DNA from: DASXHY01 sp035552155
Lineage (GTDB): Bacteria; Verrucomicrobiota; Verrucomicrobiia; Limisphaerales; DASXHY01
DNA length: 64,000 bases
Direction: 5' to 3'
Assembly (NCBI GenBank): GCA_035552155.1
Contig: DASZLX010000046.1
Span: 124,001 to 188,000, forward strand
Under the pieces are notes generated by a model, which saw nothing but the letters and a program-made list of their open reading frames with translations, was not told where the DNA came from and made no database searches. Positions 24,534 to 32,310 of the stretch are shown piece by piece; positions within the stretch are counted from its first letter, which is position 1, and each line of letters begins with the position of its first letter. The position numbers were made by a program, and so were the translations under genes.

Positions 24534-25946
24534 CTATTCCTCCACCGCCGCCTCTTCCTCTGCCTTGGGCGAAGTTCCGTTGTATTCGTGCAATTTGTTC
24601 CGCAAGGTGCGGATGCTGACGTCCAACAACTTGGCCGCGTGGGTGCGATTGCCTTTGCACTGCTCCAGCGCGGCCAGGATATGCCGTTTCTCCATCTCAG
24701 CCAGCGGGGGGAGGGCGCCATTGTCGGTGGACGGAGCGTTCGTTGCCGAGCCGGTGGATGCCGCGGGCGCCGCCTGCTGGGAAAGGACCAGTCCCAGATG
24801 TTCCGGCTCCAAAATGCCGTTTTCACCGCACAGGATGACCGCGCGCTCGATGATATTCTGCAATTCCCGCACGTTACCCGGCCAACTGTGGTTCTTGAGC
24901 ATCCGCATCGCTTCGTCGGAAAATCCCTTGATGGGAACGCCGTGCTTGCGACTGAAGCGCTTCATGAATTCATCGCTTAAATACGGCACGTCCTCCAGTC
25001 GCTCGCGCAGCGGCGGCACATGAATCGGCACCACGTTCAGGCGGAAATAAAGATCCTGGCGAAATTCCTTCTTCTCCACGCTCACTTCCAGGTTGCGGTT
25101 CGTGGTGGCGATGACCCGCACGTCCACCTTGATGGTGCGGTTGCCGCCGACGCGTTCCAATTCGCGCTCCTGCAGCACGCGCAGCAGCTTGGCCTGCACG
25201 TTGGGCGAAATTTCGCTGATTTCATCGAGGAGAATGGTCCCGCCGTGCGCCAGTTCAAAACGGCCTTCGCGCTTGGTCAGCGCGCCAGTGAAGGAGCCTT
25301 TCTCATGCCCGAAAAATTCGCTTTCGATCAGGTTTTCCGGCACCGCGGCGCAATTCACGCGGATGAACGGCGCGCTGGCGCGCGGGCTTTCCAGGTACAG
25401 CGCGCGAGCCACCAATTCCTTGCCCGTGCCGCTTTCGCCATGGATCAAAACCGTCGCATGCGTGCGCGCCACCTTGCGGATAAGCTGGCGGACATTTTCC
25501 ATCGCCGGGCTGTGCCCGAGCAATTCACTCGCGCCCTCATCCGCTTCCTGGCTGAGAAAGCGGTTGACCCGTAGCAACTGGGTGAATTCCTCGGCCTTGC
25601 GCAGCGTAAATTCGATTTGCTCGTTCGAGAACGGCTTGATCATGTAGTCGAACGCGCCGTTTTTCATGCATTCCACGGCCGATTCAATACTCCCGAATCC
25701 CGTCGTGACGACGACCAGCGGCTTTTGCGGGCGCTGTTGAATCGCCTTGAGCAGCTCCGTGCCATCGCCATCCGGCAGCCGCATGTCGAGGAAAATGAGG
25801 TCGAAATTATCCTTGCCCAAAAGCTCCTGCGCGGCGGCGAGAGTGGTGGCCGAGGCGACATCGTAGCGGCGGCGGCGCAGGCATTGTTCGAGGTTGTTGC
25901 GGACGATTAAATCGTCTTCCAAAACGATGACTTTCTCGATGGACAT
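24534..25946 (-). CDS. Sigma-54-dependent response regulator of flagellar genes (FlgR/FleR type)
   Basis: 470 residues in NtrC architecture: receiver domain (1-120, phospho-acceptor Asp54 in LIFLDMRLPDGDG), AAA+ domain (Walker A GESGTGKE at 170-177, sigma-54 contact loop GSFTGA at 217-222) and a Fis-type C-terminal helix-turn-helix (HILAALEQCKGNRTHAAKLL). It would activate the five sigma-54 promoters found in this cluster. No cognate histidine kinase is adjacent. Confidence 0.93.
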   Translation of the reverse strand: MSIEKVIVLEDDLIVRNNLEQCLRRRRYDVASATTLAAAQELLGKDNFDLIFLDMRLPDGDGTELLKAIQQRPQKPLVVVTTGFGSIESAVECMKNGAFDYMIKPFSNEQIEFTLRKAEEFTQLLRVNRFLSQEADEGASELLGHSPAMENVRQLIRKVARTHATVLIHGESGTGKELVARALYLESPRASAPFIRVNCAAVPENLIESEFFGHEKGSFTGALTKREGRFELAHGGTILLDEISEISPNVQAKLLRVLQERELERVGGNRTIKVDVRVIATTNRNLEVSVEKKEFRQDLYFRLNVVPIHVPPLRERLEDVPYLSDEFMKRFSRKHGVPIKGFSDEAMRMLKNHSWPGNVRELQNIIERAVILCGENGILEPEHLGLVLSQQAAPAASTGSATNAPSTDNGALPPLAEMEKRHILAALEQCKGNRTHAAKLLDVSIRTLRNKLHEYNGTSPKAEEEAAVEE

Positions 25947-25949
25947 AGG

Positions 25950-26381
25950 TCAGCCTGGGAGATGGCGCTTGTAAACGTTTGCGACGTGGTTGGGCTGTTG
26001 GACGGCGGCAGTGGCGAGGTGGCGCGGCGGGACGAGTCCGCGCCGCAGCAGAGCTTGCTGGTTTTCGCGGTCGAGCAGCAATAACTTCATCAACAAACCT
26101 TGAACGGATTGGAACAACTCTTTCACTTCCGAACAGGACGCGCGTTCCTCCGGCGGAACACGCAGCCATATTTCCCGCCACTTGCGTATCTGTACGAGAG
26201 CATTTTCCAACCTTGGAAGCAAGCCTCTTCTCCGCTGAAAAAAATCAAACGACTGATATTCCCCCGCGCCGGTCAGCGCCTGGTTCTCGCGCGTGGCTAA
26301 CGCGAACGCGTCATCGCATATGCCGAGGTAGGCCCGCAAATCAGTCATCATCTCGGGAGCGAACGGAATTTGAGTATTCAT
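25950..26381 (-). CDS. Putative flagellar export chaperone, FlgN/FliT-like
   Basis: 143 residues, predicted all helical (YQSFDFFQRRRGLLPRLENA, SEVKELFQSVQGLLMKLLLL, DRENQQALL). Length, helical hairpin pattern and position among flagellar genes fit the FlgN/FliT chaperone group, which holds hook-associated or cap proteins before export. No strict signature is present. The ATG at 26381 touches the stop of the TPR gene by one base; a longer upstream reading is an artefact of the overlapping frame. Confidence 0.6.
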   Translation of the reverse strand: MNTQIPFAPEMMTDLRAYLGICDDAFALATRENQALTGAGEYQSFDFFQRRRGLLPRLENALVQIRKWREIWLRVPPEERASCSEVKELFQSVQGLLMKLLLLDRENQQALLRRGLVPPRHLATAAVQQPNHVANVYKRHLPG

Positions 26382-27739
26382 TATTTGGCGGTGGCCAGCG
26401 ACCCGGACTGTTTGGCCTCGGGCTTGGCGAGCGCCTGGTTCACAGTGTCCGCGTGGTTTTGCCACTGGATAAACTGGATTCGCCAGTGCGCCATTTCCAA
26501 AATGGCCTTCAAACCGGGCGACGCATTGGTGCCCAGTTCCGGTTCCCGGCTCACTATATTGCTGTACGTCTGCATGGCCATTTGCGGCTGCAGCAGCCGT
26601 TCGTAAGTCATGCCGATCTGGTAGCCCACCGGCAATTGCCACTTGGGAGAATGGTCCAGCTGCTCCAAATTCAGGTAAACATCCAGCGCCTTCGGGTAAT
26701 CGCCCTCGCGGAAAAGCTGGTTGGCGATTTCGTTGCCGGTGCGCTGCTGCCAATAAGACCAAACCTCCGGATGGTCTTTGGCCTGGGGTTTTTGTTCCTG
26801 CAAAAGCGTGAGCACCTGTTGCAACGATTCGTTGTTCTGGCCCATTTGCTTCAATGCCTGCGCCAGGCAAAAACGCACTTCCGGTTCATTGGGCGAATCG
26901 GGAAAACGCGCGAGAAAATCATGCGCCTGGGCCGCGGTTTCGCTGTAATTGGCGGTGGCCTGCAGCGAGCGAATCAGGCGAAATTGGATTTCCGGCCGGT
27001 TCAGCGCAGGATTTTCCTGCTTGAGCAAACGCGAAAAAAAGTCCGCCGCCTCCGCAAAATGGCCGGATTGATAATGCGTTTCCGCAATCTCCATCTGCGC
27101 CTTCAAGACGAGGCTCTGGTAATAATCCAACTGGTCGCTTTTCAGCGCCAGCGCCGTGGTCATGACGCTGTAAAATTTCGCCAGCGCCAGGCTGTTCACG
27201 CCCATCTGGCGAAACAATTGCCCCTGCTGCAAATAAATTTCCGGAATGCGCCGGTCACTCGGCCATTTGTTGACAAATTGCGCGTCAATCTGCTGCGCGC
27301 GGACCAGATCGTTTTCATCCTGCGCCGCTGCCGCCAATTCCAGCAGCGCCGATTGTTGAATCGTCTCCGGCGTTCCGTCCGCGAGGAGAGCTTCCAGCAT
27401 CGGTTCGGCCACGGCCGGCTGGCGCATGAGGCGCATATGCCGCGCCTCTTCCAGCCGCAACTGGAATCGCCCAATCAAGCCCGCGGAACCGGGCGCTTGC
27501 GGCAAAAGACTGTTCGCTTCACTGGCCGCCGTCAGAAGATTGGTATCGGGAGGCAGCGCCGCCAGATTGGTGTCCGCCGCTAAAATATTTGTGGCCGGCA
27601 GGGCGGCGTTGGTGGCGTTGGTGGCGTTTTGCGCGTGCGCGGTTTGCCACGCGAGAAAGACCGTCATTAAAAGGACAACCCGTCGGAAAATATAACTTCC
27701 GGCGTGCCGTCGCGAAAGCGTCGCGATATTGAAGGTCAT
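26381..27739 (-). CDS. Exported tetratricopeptide-repeat protein
   Basis: 452 residues. A signal peptide (RRVVLLMTVFLAWQTAHAQN) is followed by a Thr/Asn/Ala-rich linker and about seven helical TPR-like repeats (for example ALAKFYSVMTTALALKSDQL, AEAADFFSRLLKQENPALNR, ARFPDSPNEPEVRFCLAQAL). This is a periplasmic or envelope scaffold. Location at the head of the flagellar cluster suggests a motility-related envelope role, which is inference. It overlaps its neighbours on both sides, indicating one transcript. Confidence 0.78.
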   Translation of the reverse strand: MTFNIATLSRRHAGSYIFRRVVLLMTVFLAWQTAHAQNATNATNAALPATNILAADTNLAALPPDTNLLTAASEANSLLPQAPGSAGLIGRFQLRLEEARHMRLMRQPAVAEPMLEALLADGTPETIQQSALLELAAAAQDENDLVRAQQIDAQFVNKWPSDRRIPEIYLQQGQLFRQMGVNSLALAKFYSVMTTALALKSDQLDYYQSLVLKAQMEIAETHYQSGHFAEAADFFSRLLKQENPALNRPEIQFRLIRSLQATANYSETAAQAHDFLARFPDSPNEPEVRFCLAQALKQMGQNNESLQQVLTLLQEQKPQAKDHPEVWSYWQQRTGNEIANQLFREGDYPKALDVYLNLEQLDHSPKWQLPVGYQIGMTYERLLQPQMAMQTYSNIVSREPELGTNASPGLKAILEMAHWRIQFIQWQNHADTVNQALAKPEAKQSGSLATAK

Positions 27740-28275
27740 TGACTCTTGTAAATTGCCTGGCTCGACGGCGGCATGACCAAGGGAGGCGTGAACCCGATCG
27801 GCGCAACGGGCGCAGTCGGCGCGGGCACGGCCGTGGCGCCTGGCGAATTCGTTCCATTCGTTCCCGGTTTAAAAAATTCCGTCAGCATTTGCGGTGAAAC
27901 TACAAGCAAATCGCTTGCCGAAGCCCCCGGAAGGGGATTTTTTGGCAAATTAGGGTTGGTCAAATCGGGCACATTGTTGGTGGCGGAAGGGAGCGGCAAT
28001 TGACTCGCGACCACGTTGGTATCACTGGGATTTGCTACCTCAGCTTCCGGGGAGTTCGTGACCGCTGACTGCTCTCTGAGCATCTGGGGAAGCGCAAACG
28101 AAAAGCTCGCCGTCGCCAGCGAAAATCGCAGGGGCGAGGGCCCGATCTTCCTCAAATACACGCCATCGCCTCGCGTTTGCGCCGCCGTGCACGCCAGCAG
28201 CAGCGCGATTACAGCGAATTTGCGAGTGTTCAATGGTCCCATAATTCTTTTGTTTACAACAATTCCCTTACTCAT
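27736..28275 (-). CDS. Secreted or anchored Pro/Asn-rich protein, first gene of the flagellar cluster
   Basis: 179 residues by the 28275 start (an ATG at 28242 is also possible). A signal-type helix (KFAVIALLLACTAAQTRG) precedes a region KIGPSPLRFSLATASFSFAL and a long Pro/Asn/Thr-rich tail with no recognisable domain. It overlaps the TPR gene by 4 bases, so the two probably act together. Function unknown. Confidence 0.6.
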   Translation of the reverse strand: MSKGIVVNKRIMGPLNTRKFAVIALLLACTAAQTRGDGVYLRKIGPSPLRFSLATASFSFALPQMLREQSAVTNSPEAEVANPSDTNVVASQLPLPSATNNVPDLTNPNLPKNPLPGASASDLLVVSPQMLTEFFKPGTNGTNSPGATAVPAPTAPVAPIGFTPPLVMPPSSQAIYKSQ

Positions 28276-28642
28276 CGGCAAAACTTGCCGAGTCTTGAGG
28301 GAAAATGTTGTCCTCCAACGCCAAAATGCAAAGTTGAGAAATGGGGAGCGCGCCCGCCCGGGCGTAGTGAGCCGCGCCTCGCGTCTCACTCAAGGCGCGA
28401 AATGAAACGACCGTATAGTGACTACCCACGCCCTATTCAATGCCGCGGTTGGTAGGGCGCGTTACTCCGTGCGCGCCGTTCGGTTGCTGGACAAAGACGA
28501 CGCACCCGGAGTGATTCGCCCCGCGCAACTTCACTCGATTGACGCTCAAATCGTCCAGTGGCATTACGCTGCATAGTTTTGCTTAAGTCCCTTTCACAAA
28601 TGCCGATAAAGCGGGAAGCTGGGCGCAATACTCGGCGATTTT
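28276..28642. other. Divergent intergenic region between flagellar cluster and HDOD gene
   Basis: This stretch of 367 bases holds no convincing gene. It contains one GGTAGGGCGCGT palindrome (28451-28478) and a short inverted repeat CGGCAAAACTTGCCG near 28274. A TGGCATTACGCTGCAT site (about 28558-28573) has 9, not 10, bases between GG and GC, so it is not called as a sigma-54 promoter for the HDOD gene. Confidence 0.5.
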
Positions 28643-29548
28643 ATGACACAAATTTCCGCTTCGATCGGCAAACTCGATCTCAAAGAGATCGAATCGCAAC
28701 TGGCGCTTTGCCCTTCGTTGCCCTCCCTCGGCAGCATCAACAAAGCACTCCAGGGCCTGTTGCAAGCCGAGCAACGCTTCTCCGCGCAAATCTCCGAAAT
28801 CATCCGACGCGACCCGAGCTTGACCTCACGGTTATTGCGGCTGGTGAATTCGGTTTATTACGGCCTCACTACTCCGGTCAACAGCATCGAGGAAGCGGTT
28901 TTTTATCTGGGCGTGCGGCAAATCCGCCAGCTCACGATGGTGACCCCCATCATCGAGGATTTTCAGCGCCTGACCCGCCAATGCAATTTTCCCTGGCGCG
29001 AATTCTGGCAGCACTCCATCGGCGCCGCCATCCTCACCCGCGAAGTCGTCAGCACCGTGCAGGCGCCCAACGACGAAACCGATTACGTGGCCGGCCTCGT
29101 GCATGACGTGGGTAAAATCGTGATGGCCTGGTCATTCCCCGATCATTTTGCGGAGATTCACCGTCAAGCCGTGCAAGGCACCACCGACCTCGCGCAAATC
29201 GAAACCGAAATCCTCGGCATCGACCACGGCGAACTCGGCGCGCTCTACCTCGAACGTCATCGCCTGCCCGAACTGATGATCAAAGCCGCGCGCTTCCATC
29301 ATCAGCCGGAAAAAGCCGACCGTTACCAGCACGTAATTGCCTCCGTGCAAATCGCGGACTTGTTGTTGCGCAGCGCAAAAATCGGTTGCAGCGGAAATTA
29401 CCTGCCCGTCACCCACGAACAATGCCTCGCCGCCTCAGGATGGACCGTGTTGTTTCCGAACACGCAGGAAGCCGAGCAAGCGATTGCCCGCGCCTCCTTG
29501 CATCGCAGCCTGGAACGCCTGCCGAGTGTGCTCGAAGGCCTGGTTTAA
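28643..29548 (+). CDS. HDOD-domain signalling protein
   Basis: 301 residues. The HDOD domain spans about 15-215, with LPSLGSINKALQGLL, DPSLTSRLLRLVNSVYYG and VNSIEEAVFYLGVRQIRQLT at its start. It keeps the ETDYVAGLVHDVGKIVM segment, with the HD pair, and IDHGELGALYLERHRLP. HDOD proteins are regulatory helical domains of the HD superfamily, often linked to motility and signalling. Convergent with the DeoR gene downstream. Confidence 0.88.
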   Translation: MTQISASIGKLDLKEIESQLALCPSLPSLGSINKALQGLLQAEQRFSAQISEIIRRDPSLTSRLLRLVNSVYYGLTTPVNSIEEAVFYLGVRQIRQLTMVTPIIEDFQRLTRQCNFPWREFWQHSIGAAILTREVVSTVQAPNDETDYVAGLVHDVGKIVMAWSFPDHFAEIHRQAVQGTTDLAQIETEILGIDHGELGALYLERHRLPELMIKAARFHHQPEKADRYQHVIASVQIADLLLRSAKIGCSGNYLPVTHEQCLAASGWTVLFPNTQEAEQAIARASLHRSLERLPSVLEGLV

Positions 29549-29954
29549 TTCCAAAATGGTAGGGCGGACCCACCGGTCCGCCCTCCATTTCGTCACGCGC
29601 CTAGAGCGCGGAACGAAGATGTTTTCAACCGCGACATTGGCGGACTTCGTACGTGTTTGCTCGCTCCGCCCAATCCCAACGGAGACTTCTGCAAAACCGG
29701 AGCGCCGACTTGCAGTCGGCTTACCGCCGTAAAACAACCCGCGTAATATTTTCCGAGCGCTGAAACAACTTCTCCTTCTTCCCGAGGGGGAAGGCCGGGA
29801 TGAGGGGGAACAAAACCTATTCAATCATTAAGGATGGAAGGCCCCACGTCCCGCGCCGGGAAACCGGCTCCCGCATCCCTCCAACTCGGCAGAACACATA
29901 TATTTTTTCCAAAACCACCTTTTGCAGAGATCTTCCTTTGGGATTCAAGGATGG
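29549..29954. other. Intergenic region with three palindromic elements
   Basis: 406 bases between two convergent genes, without a gene. A perfect hairpin GGGCGGACC...GGTCCGCCC (29558-29586) follows the HDOD stop and may end its transcript. A second hairpin GCCGACTTGCAGTCGGC lies near 29705-29721. A third is CTTCTTCCCGAGGGGGAAGG near 29776-29795. Confidence 0.6.
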
Positions 29955-30716
29955 TTATTGCCCCACCACCACCTCAATCCCCGTCGCTCGAAATTGCTCC
30001 ACCAACTCCACCGGCGCATTGCTGTCCGTCACAATCACATCAATCACATCCAACCCGCACAGAGGCAAAACCGATTGCCTCCCGAACTTGGTGTGGTCGA
30101 AACAGAAAATTACTTTTTGCGCCGCGTTGATCATCGCGCGCTGAATATCGATGAGTAATCCGTGCGAATTGCTCACGCCTTCCATCACGATCCCACCTCC
30201 GCTCATGATCGCCACGTCCGCGTGCATCTTCGTGAAGGCTTCCACCGCCAGCGGCCCGACCAGCACTCCCAGCCGCGGATAAATCACTCCGCCCGACAGA
30301 ATCACCTCCAATCGATTCGATCCCGCAAAAAAATTCGCCACCGGCAGCGAGTTGGTGAGAATGTGCGGCGTTTTTTCCTCCAGATAACGCGCCGCGTGAT
30401 ACGCCGTTGTGCCCGCATCAATGATGACGCTCTGGTTCGGTTGAATCAGACTCGCACAGGCTTTGCCGATCGCTTCCTTTTCCGTGAGTTGATGCGTATC
30501 GCGCGCGGAAAAAATAAATTCTTCGGAAGAGGGCGGCTCCGCCAGGCGCGCCCCGCCATGCGTGCGCTTCAAAGCGCCCGTCGTCTCCATGATGGTCAAA
30601 TCGCGGCGCACTGTGGAAACCGAAGCATCCACCTGCTTCGCCAATTCCTCCAGAGAAGCGAATTCCACCCGTTTCAGGTAGTTTTCGATGCGTTTTTGGC
30701 GTTCTTCTGCCGACAT
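29955..30716 (-). CDS. DeoR-family transcriptional regulator of the microcompartment locus
   Basis: 253 residues. The N-terminal helix-turn-helix (FASLEELAKQVDASVSTVRR followed by DLTIMETTGALKRTHGGA) is the DeoR signature. The C-terminal sugar-phosphate sensing domain includes SVIIDAGTTAYHAARYL, LTNSLPVANFF and FDHTKFGRQS. Such regulators usually repress until a phosphorylated sugar binds. It is divergent from pduL and the shell genes, as in planctomycete PVM loci. The ATG at 30716 is preferred over an upstream TTG at 30791, which lies inside the operator-like repeat. Confidence 0.9.
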   Translation of the reverse strand: MSAEERQKRIENYLKRVEFASLEELAKQVDASVSTVRRDLTIMETTGALKRTHGGARLAEPPSSEEFIFSARDTHQLTEKEAIGKACASLIQPNQSVIIDAGTTAYHAARYLEEKTPHILTNSLPVANFFAGSNRLEVILSGGVIYPRLGVLVGPLAVEAFTKMHADVAIMSGGGIVMEGVSNSHGLLIDIQRAMINAAQKVIFCFDHTKFGRQSVLPLCGLDVIDVIVTDSNAPVELVEQFRATGIEVVVGQ

Positions 30717-30743
30717 CAAGCGCGACTTTGGAATATTATGGAA

Positions 30744-30789
30744 GTTTTTGCAAGAATTTTGTTGACTATTTTTCAAATTCTGGCAAAAC
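30744..30789. promoter_or_regulatory. Candidate DeoR operator and divergent promoter region
   Basis: GTTTTTGCAAGAATTTTG (30744-30761) and CAAATTCTGGCAAAAC (30774-30789) form an imperfect inverted repeat, spaced 12 bases apart, in the 86-base gap between the DeoR gene and pduL. TTGACT (30762-30767) between the arms could be a -35 box for the shell operon. The arrangement fits repression of both directions by a dimeric or tetrameric DeoR protein. Confidence 0.55.
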
Positions 30790-30802
30790 AAGCGGCATTG
30801 CT

Positions 30803-31480
30803 ATGGTTGCACCTAGTCCAACATTGCACCGTGCGGTGGTCGAACACATGGTTCGGCAGTCCGTTTACCAACGCTTGGGCAAGCCCTTGCCCGCTGCGGT
30901 AAGCGCGCCTAACCCGTTGCTGGTCAACATCAGCGCGCGGCATTGCCATCTCACGCAGGAAACCGTCGAAACCCTTTTCGGCAAAGGCCATCAACTCACC
31001 GTTCACAAGTGGCTTTACCAGGATGGACAGTTTGCCGCCAAGGAAACCCTCACGCTCATCGGCCCGCGCAGTCGCGTCATTTCCAATCTCCGCATCCTTG
31101 GCCCGTGCCGGAATTTCAATCAGGTGGAACTGGCTTACACGGACGGCATCGCGCTCGGTTTCGAGTTGCCGCTGCGCATTTCCGGCGACATCAAAGGCAC
31201 GCTCGGCGCGATGCTCATGGGTCCGGCGGGATTTTTTGAAATGCCGGAAGGCGTCATTCGCGCGATGCGCCACGTGCACATGTCACCCGACGACGCGAAA
31301 TTTTACGGCGTGAAGGCTGGCGAACACTTGAAACTGAAAATCGGCGGCCCGTGCGGCATCACCCTCGACCAAATGCTGTGTCGCGTGGACAAAAGTTTCA
31401 AACTCGAAGTGCATATTGATACCGACGAAGGCAACGCGTGCAATTTGCAGCCGGACACAGGGTGTGAACTGATTAAATGA
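30803..31480 (+). CDS. pduL: Phosphate propanoyltransferase PduL
   Basis: 225 residues with two PduL barrels. Zinc-binding HxH motifs appear as SARHCHLT (His47, His49) and MRHVHMSP. The N-terminal amphipathic helix PTLHRAVVEHMVRQSVYQRL looks like an encapsulation peptide. PduL converts acyl-CoA to acyl phosphate inside the microcompartment and recycles CoA for the aldehyde dehydrogenase. First gene of the shell operon. Confidence 0.93.
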   Translation: MVAPSPTLHRAVVEHMVRQSVYQRLGKPLPAAVSAPNPLLVNISARHCHLTQETVETLFGKGHQLTVHKWLYQDGQFAAKETLTLIGPRSRVISNLRILGPCRNFNQVELAYTDGIALGFELPLRISGDIKGTLGAMLMGPAGFFEMPEGVIRAMRHVHMSPDDAKFYGVKAGEHLKLKIGGPCGITLDQMLCRVDKSFKLEVHIDTDEGNACNLQPDTGCELIK

Positions 31481-31487
31481 TTATGGA

Positions 31488-31581
31488 TAAATTGTTAAAA
31501 AAGTTAAATGGGTTAAATCCGTCCAAGCGCGCCGCTGGTTCTTCATTTAACCCGTTTAACTGATTTAACTGCTTTAACAAC
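31488..31581. repeat. TTAAAT-unit inverted repeat (pduL-BMC-H1 gap)
   Basis: Left units GTTAAATGGGTTAAATCC and right units CATTTAACCCGTTTAACTG flank a GC-rich loop. It fills the gap between pduL and the first shell gene. Confidence 0.82.
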
Positions 31582-31605
31582 GACAACAATCAACTAATAA
31601 CTAAA

Positions 31606-31896
31606 ATGAGCGAAGCATTAGGCATGATCGAAACGAAAGGTTACGTCGGCAGCATCGAAGCCAGCGATGCCATGGTGAAAGCCGCCAACGTCACCCTGGT
31701 CAAAACCATCCCCATCGGCGGCGGGCTGATCACCGTCCTCTGCAAAGGCGATGTCGGCAGCGTGAAAGCCGCCGTGGATGCCGGTTCCAAAGCCGCTTCC
31801 AAAGTTGGCGAACTCGTCAGCTCCCACATCCTCGCGCGTCCGCACGATGATTTGCTGACCGCCTTCATCGGCGAAAACGGCGCCCCAAAAAAATAA
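31606..31896 (+). CDS. BMC-H shell protein (copy 1)
   Basis: 96 residues, a single BMC domain: ALGMIETKGYVGSIEASDAM, VKAANVTLVKTIPIGGGLIT, GDVGSVKAAVDAGSKAA and SSHILARPHDDL. Forms hexameric tiles of the shell facets; the pore loop lies near residues 38-42 (IGGG). Nearest relatives by eye are the other two BMC-H proteins here. Confidence 0.95.
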   Translation: MSEALGMIETKGYVGSIEASDAMVKAANVTLVKTIPIGGGLITVLCKGDVGSVKAAVDAGSKAASKVGELVSSHILARPHDDLLTAFIGENGAPKK

Positions 31897-31930
31897 CTCT
31901 CAACTCTCAACTTTAACTCTCAACTAAATT
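31897..31930. repeat. AACTCTC tandem repeat (BMC-H1-BMC-H2 gap)
   Basis: The 34-base gap consists of CTCTCAACTCTCAACTTT and similar units. The same unit appears at the 3' end of ackA (about 33502-33565). Confidence 0.6.
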
Positions 31931-32209
31931 ATGCCTCAACAAGCAGTTGGAATGATTGAATGCAAAGGCCTGTGCGCCTTGCTCGAAGCCTGTGACGCGG
32001 CGCTGAAAGCCGCGAATGTCTCCCTCACCGGCTGGGAAAAAATCGGCAGCGGCTACGTGACCGGATTTTTCCGTGGCGACGTCGCCGCCGTCAAAGCCGC
32101 CACCGATGCCGGCGCCGCCGCCGCCGCGCAGGTGGGCTCAGTTGTCAGCGTGCAAGTGATCCCGCGCCCGCATGAAGGGCTCGCCGGATTGGGCAAATGG
32201 CTCCAGTAA
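31931..32209 (+). CDS. BMC-H shell protein (copy 2)
   Basis: 92 residues, one BMC domain: QQAVGMIECKGLCALLEACD, AALKAANVSLTGWEKIGSGY and GDVAAVKAATDAGAAAAAQV. The pore loop region (KIGSGY) differs from copies 1 and 3, so the three hexamers may pass different metabolites. Confidence 0.95.
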   Translation: MPQQAVGMIECKGLCALLEACDAALKAANVSLTGWEKIGSGYVTGFFRGDVAAVKAATDAGAAAAAQVGSVVSVQVIPRPHEGLAGLGKWLQ

Positions 32210-32210
32210 A

Positions 32211-32306
32211 TTAGTTAAATGAGTAACCGGTTAAACGAGTTAATTAAGTCCGGGGGTATTCACACTTATTTATTTAACCATTTAACCTGTTTAACCCATT
32301 TAACTT
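32211..32306. repeat. TTAAAT-unit inverted repeat (BMC-H2-ackA gap)
   Basis: Left units GTTAAATGAG / GGTTAAACGAG and right units ATTTAACC / GTTTAACCC flank GTCCGGGGGTATTCAC. It fills the gap before ackA. Confidence 0.82.
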
Positions 32307-32310
32307 AAAC

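Noticed and set aside
26382..26870. Upstream extension of the FlgN-like frame
   Set aside because: It overlaps the well-supported TPR gene; Gly/Arg/Ala-rich residues are typical of an out-of-frame reading.
25979..27583. Long open frame of 534 codons on the plus strand
   Set aside because: It runs antisense to the TPR and FlgN-like genes, has shadow-type composition (Arg/His/Gln rich) and no recognisable domain. The minus-strand genes have a signal peptide and repeats.
28558..28573. TGGCATTACGCTGCAT as a sixth sigma-54 promoter, before the HDOD gene
   Set aside because: GG and GC are 9 bases apart instead of 10 and the AAAC extension is missing; spacing is strict for RpoN promoters.
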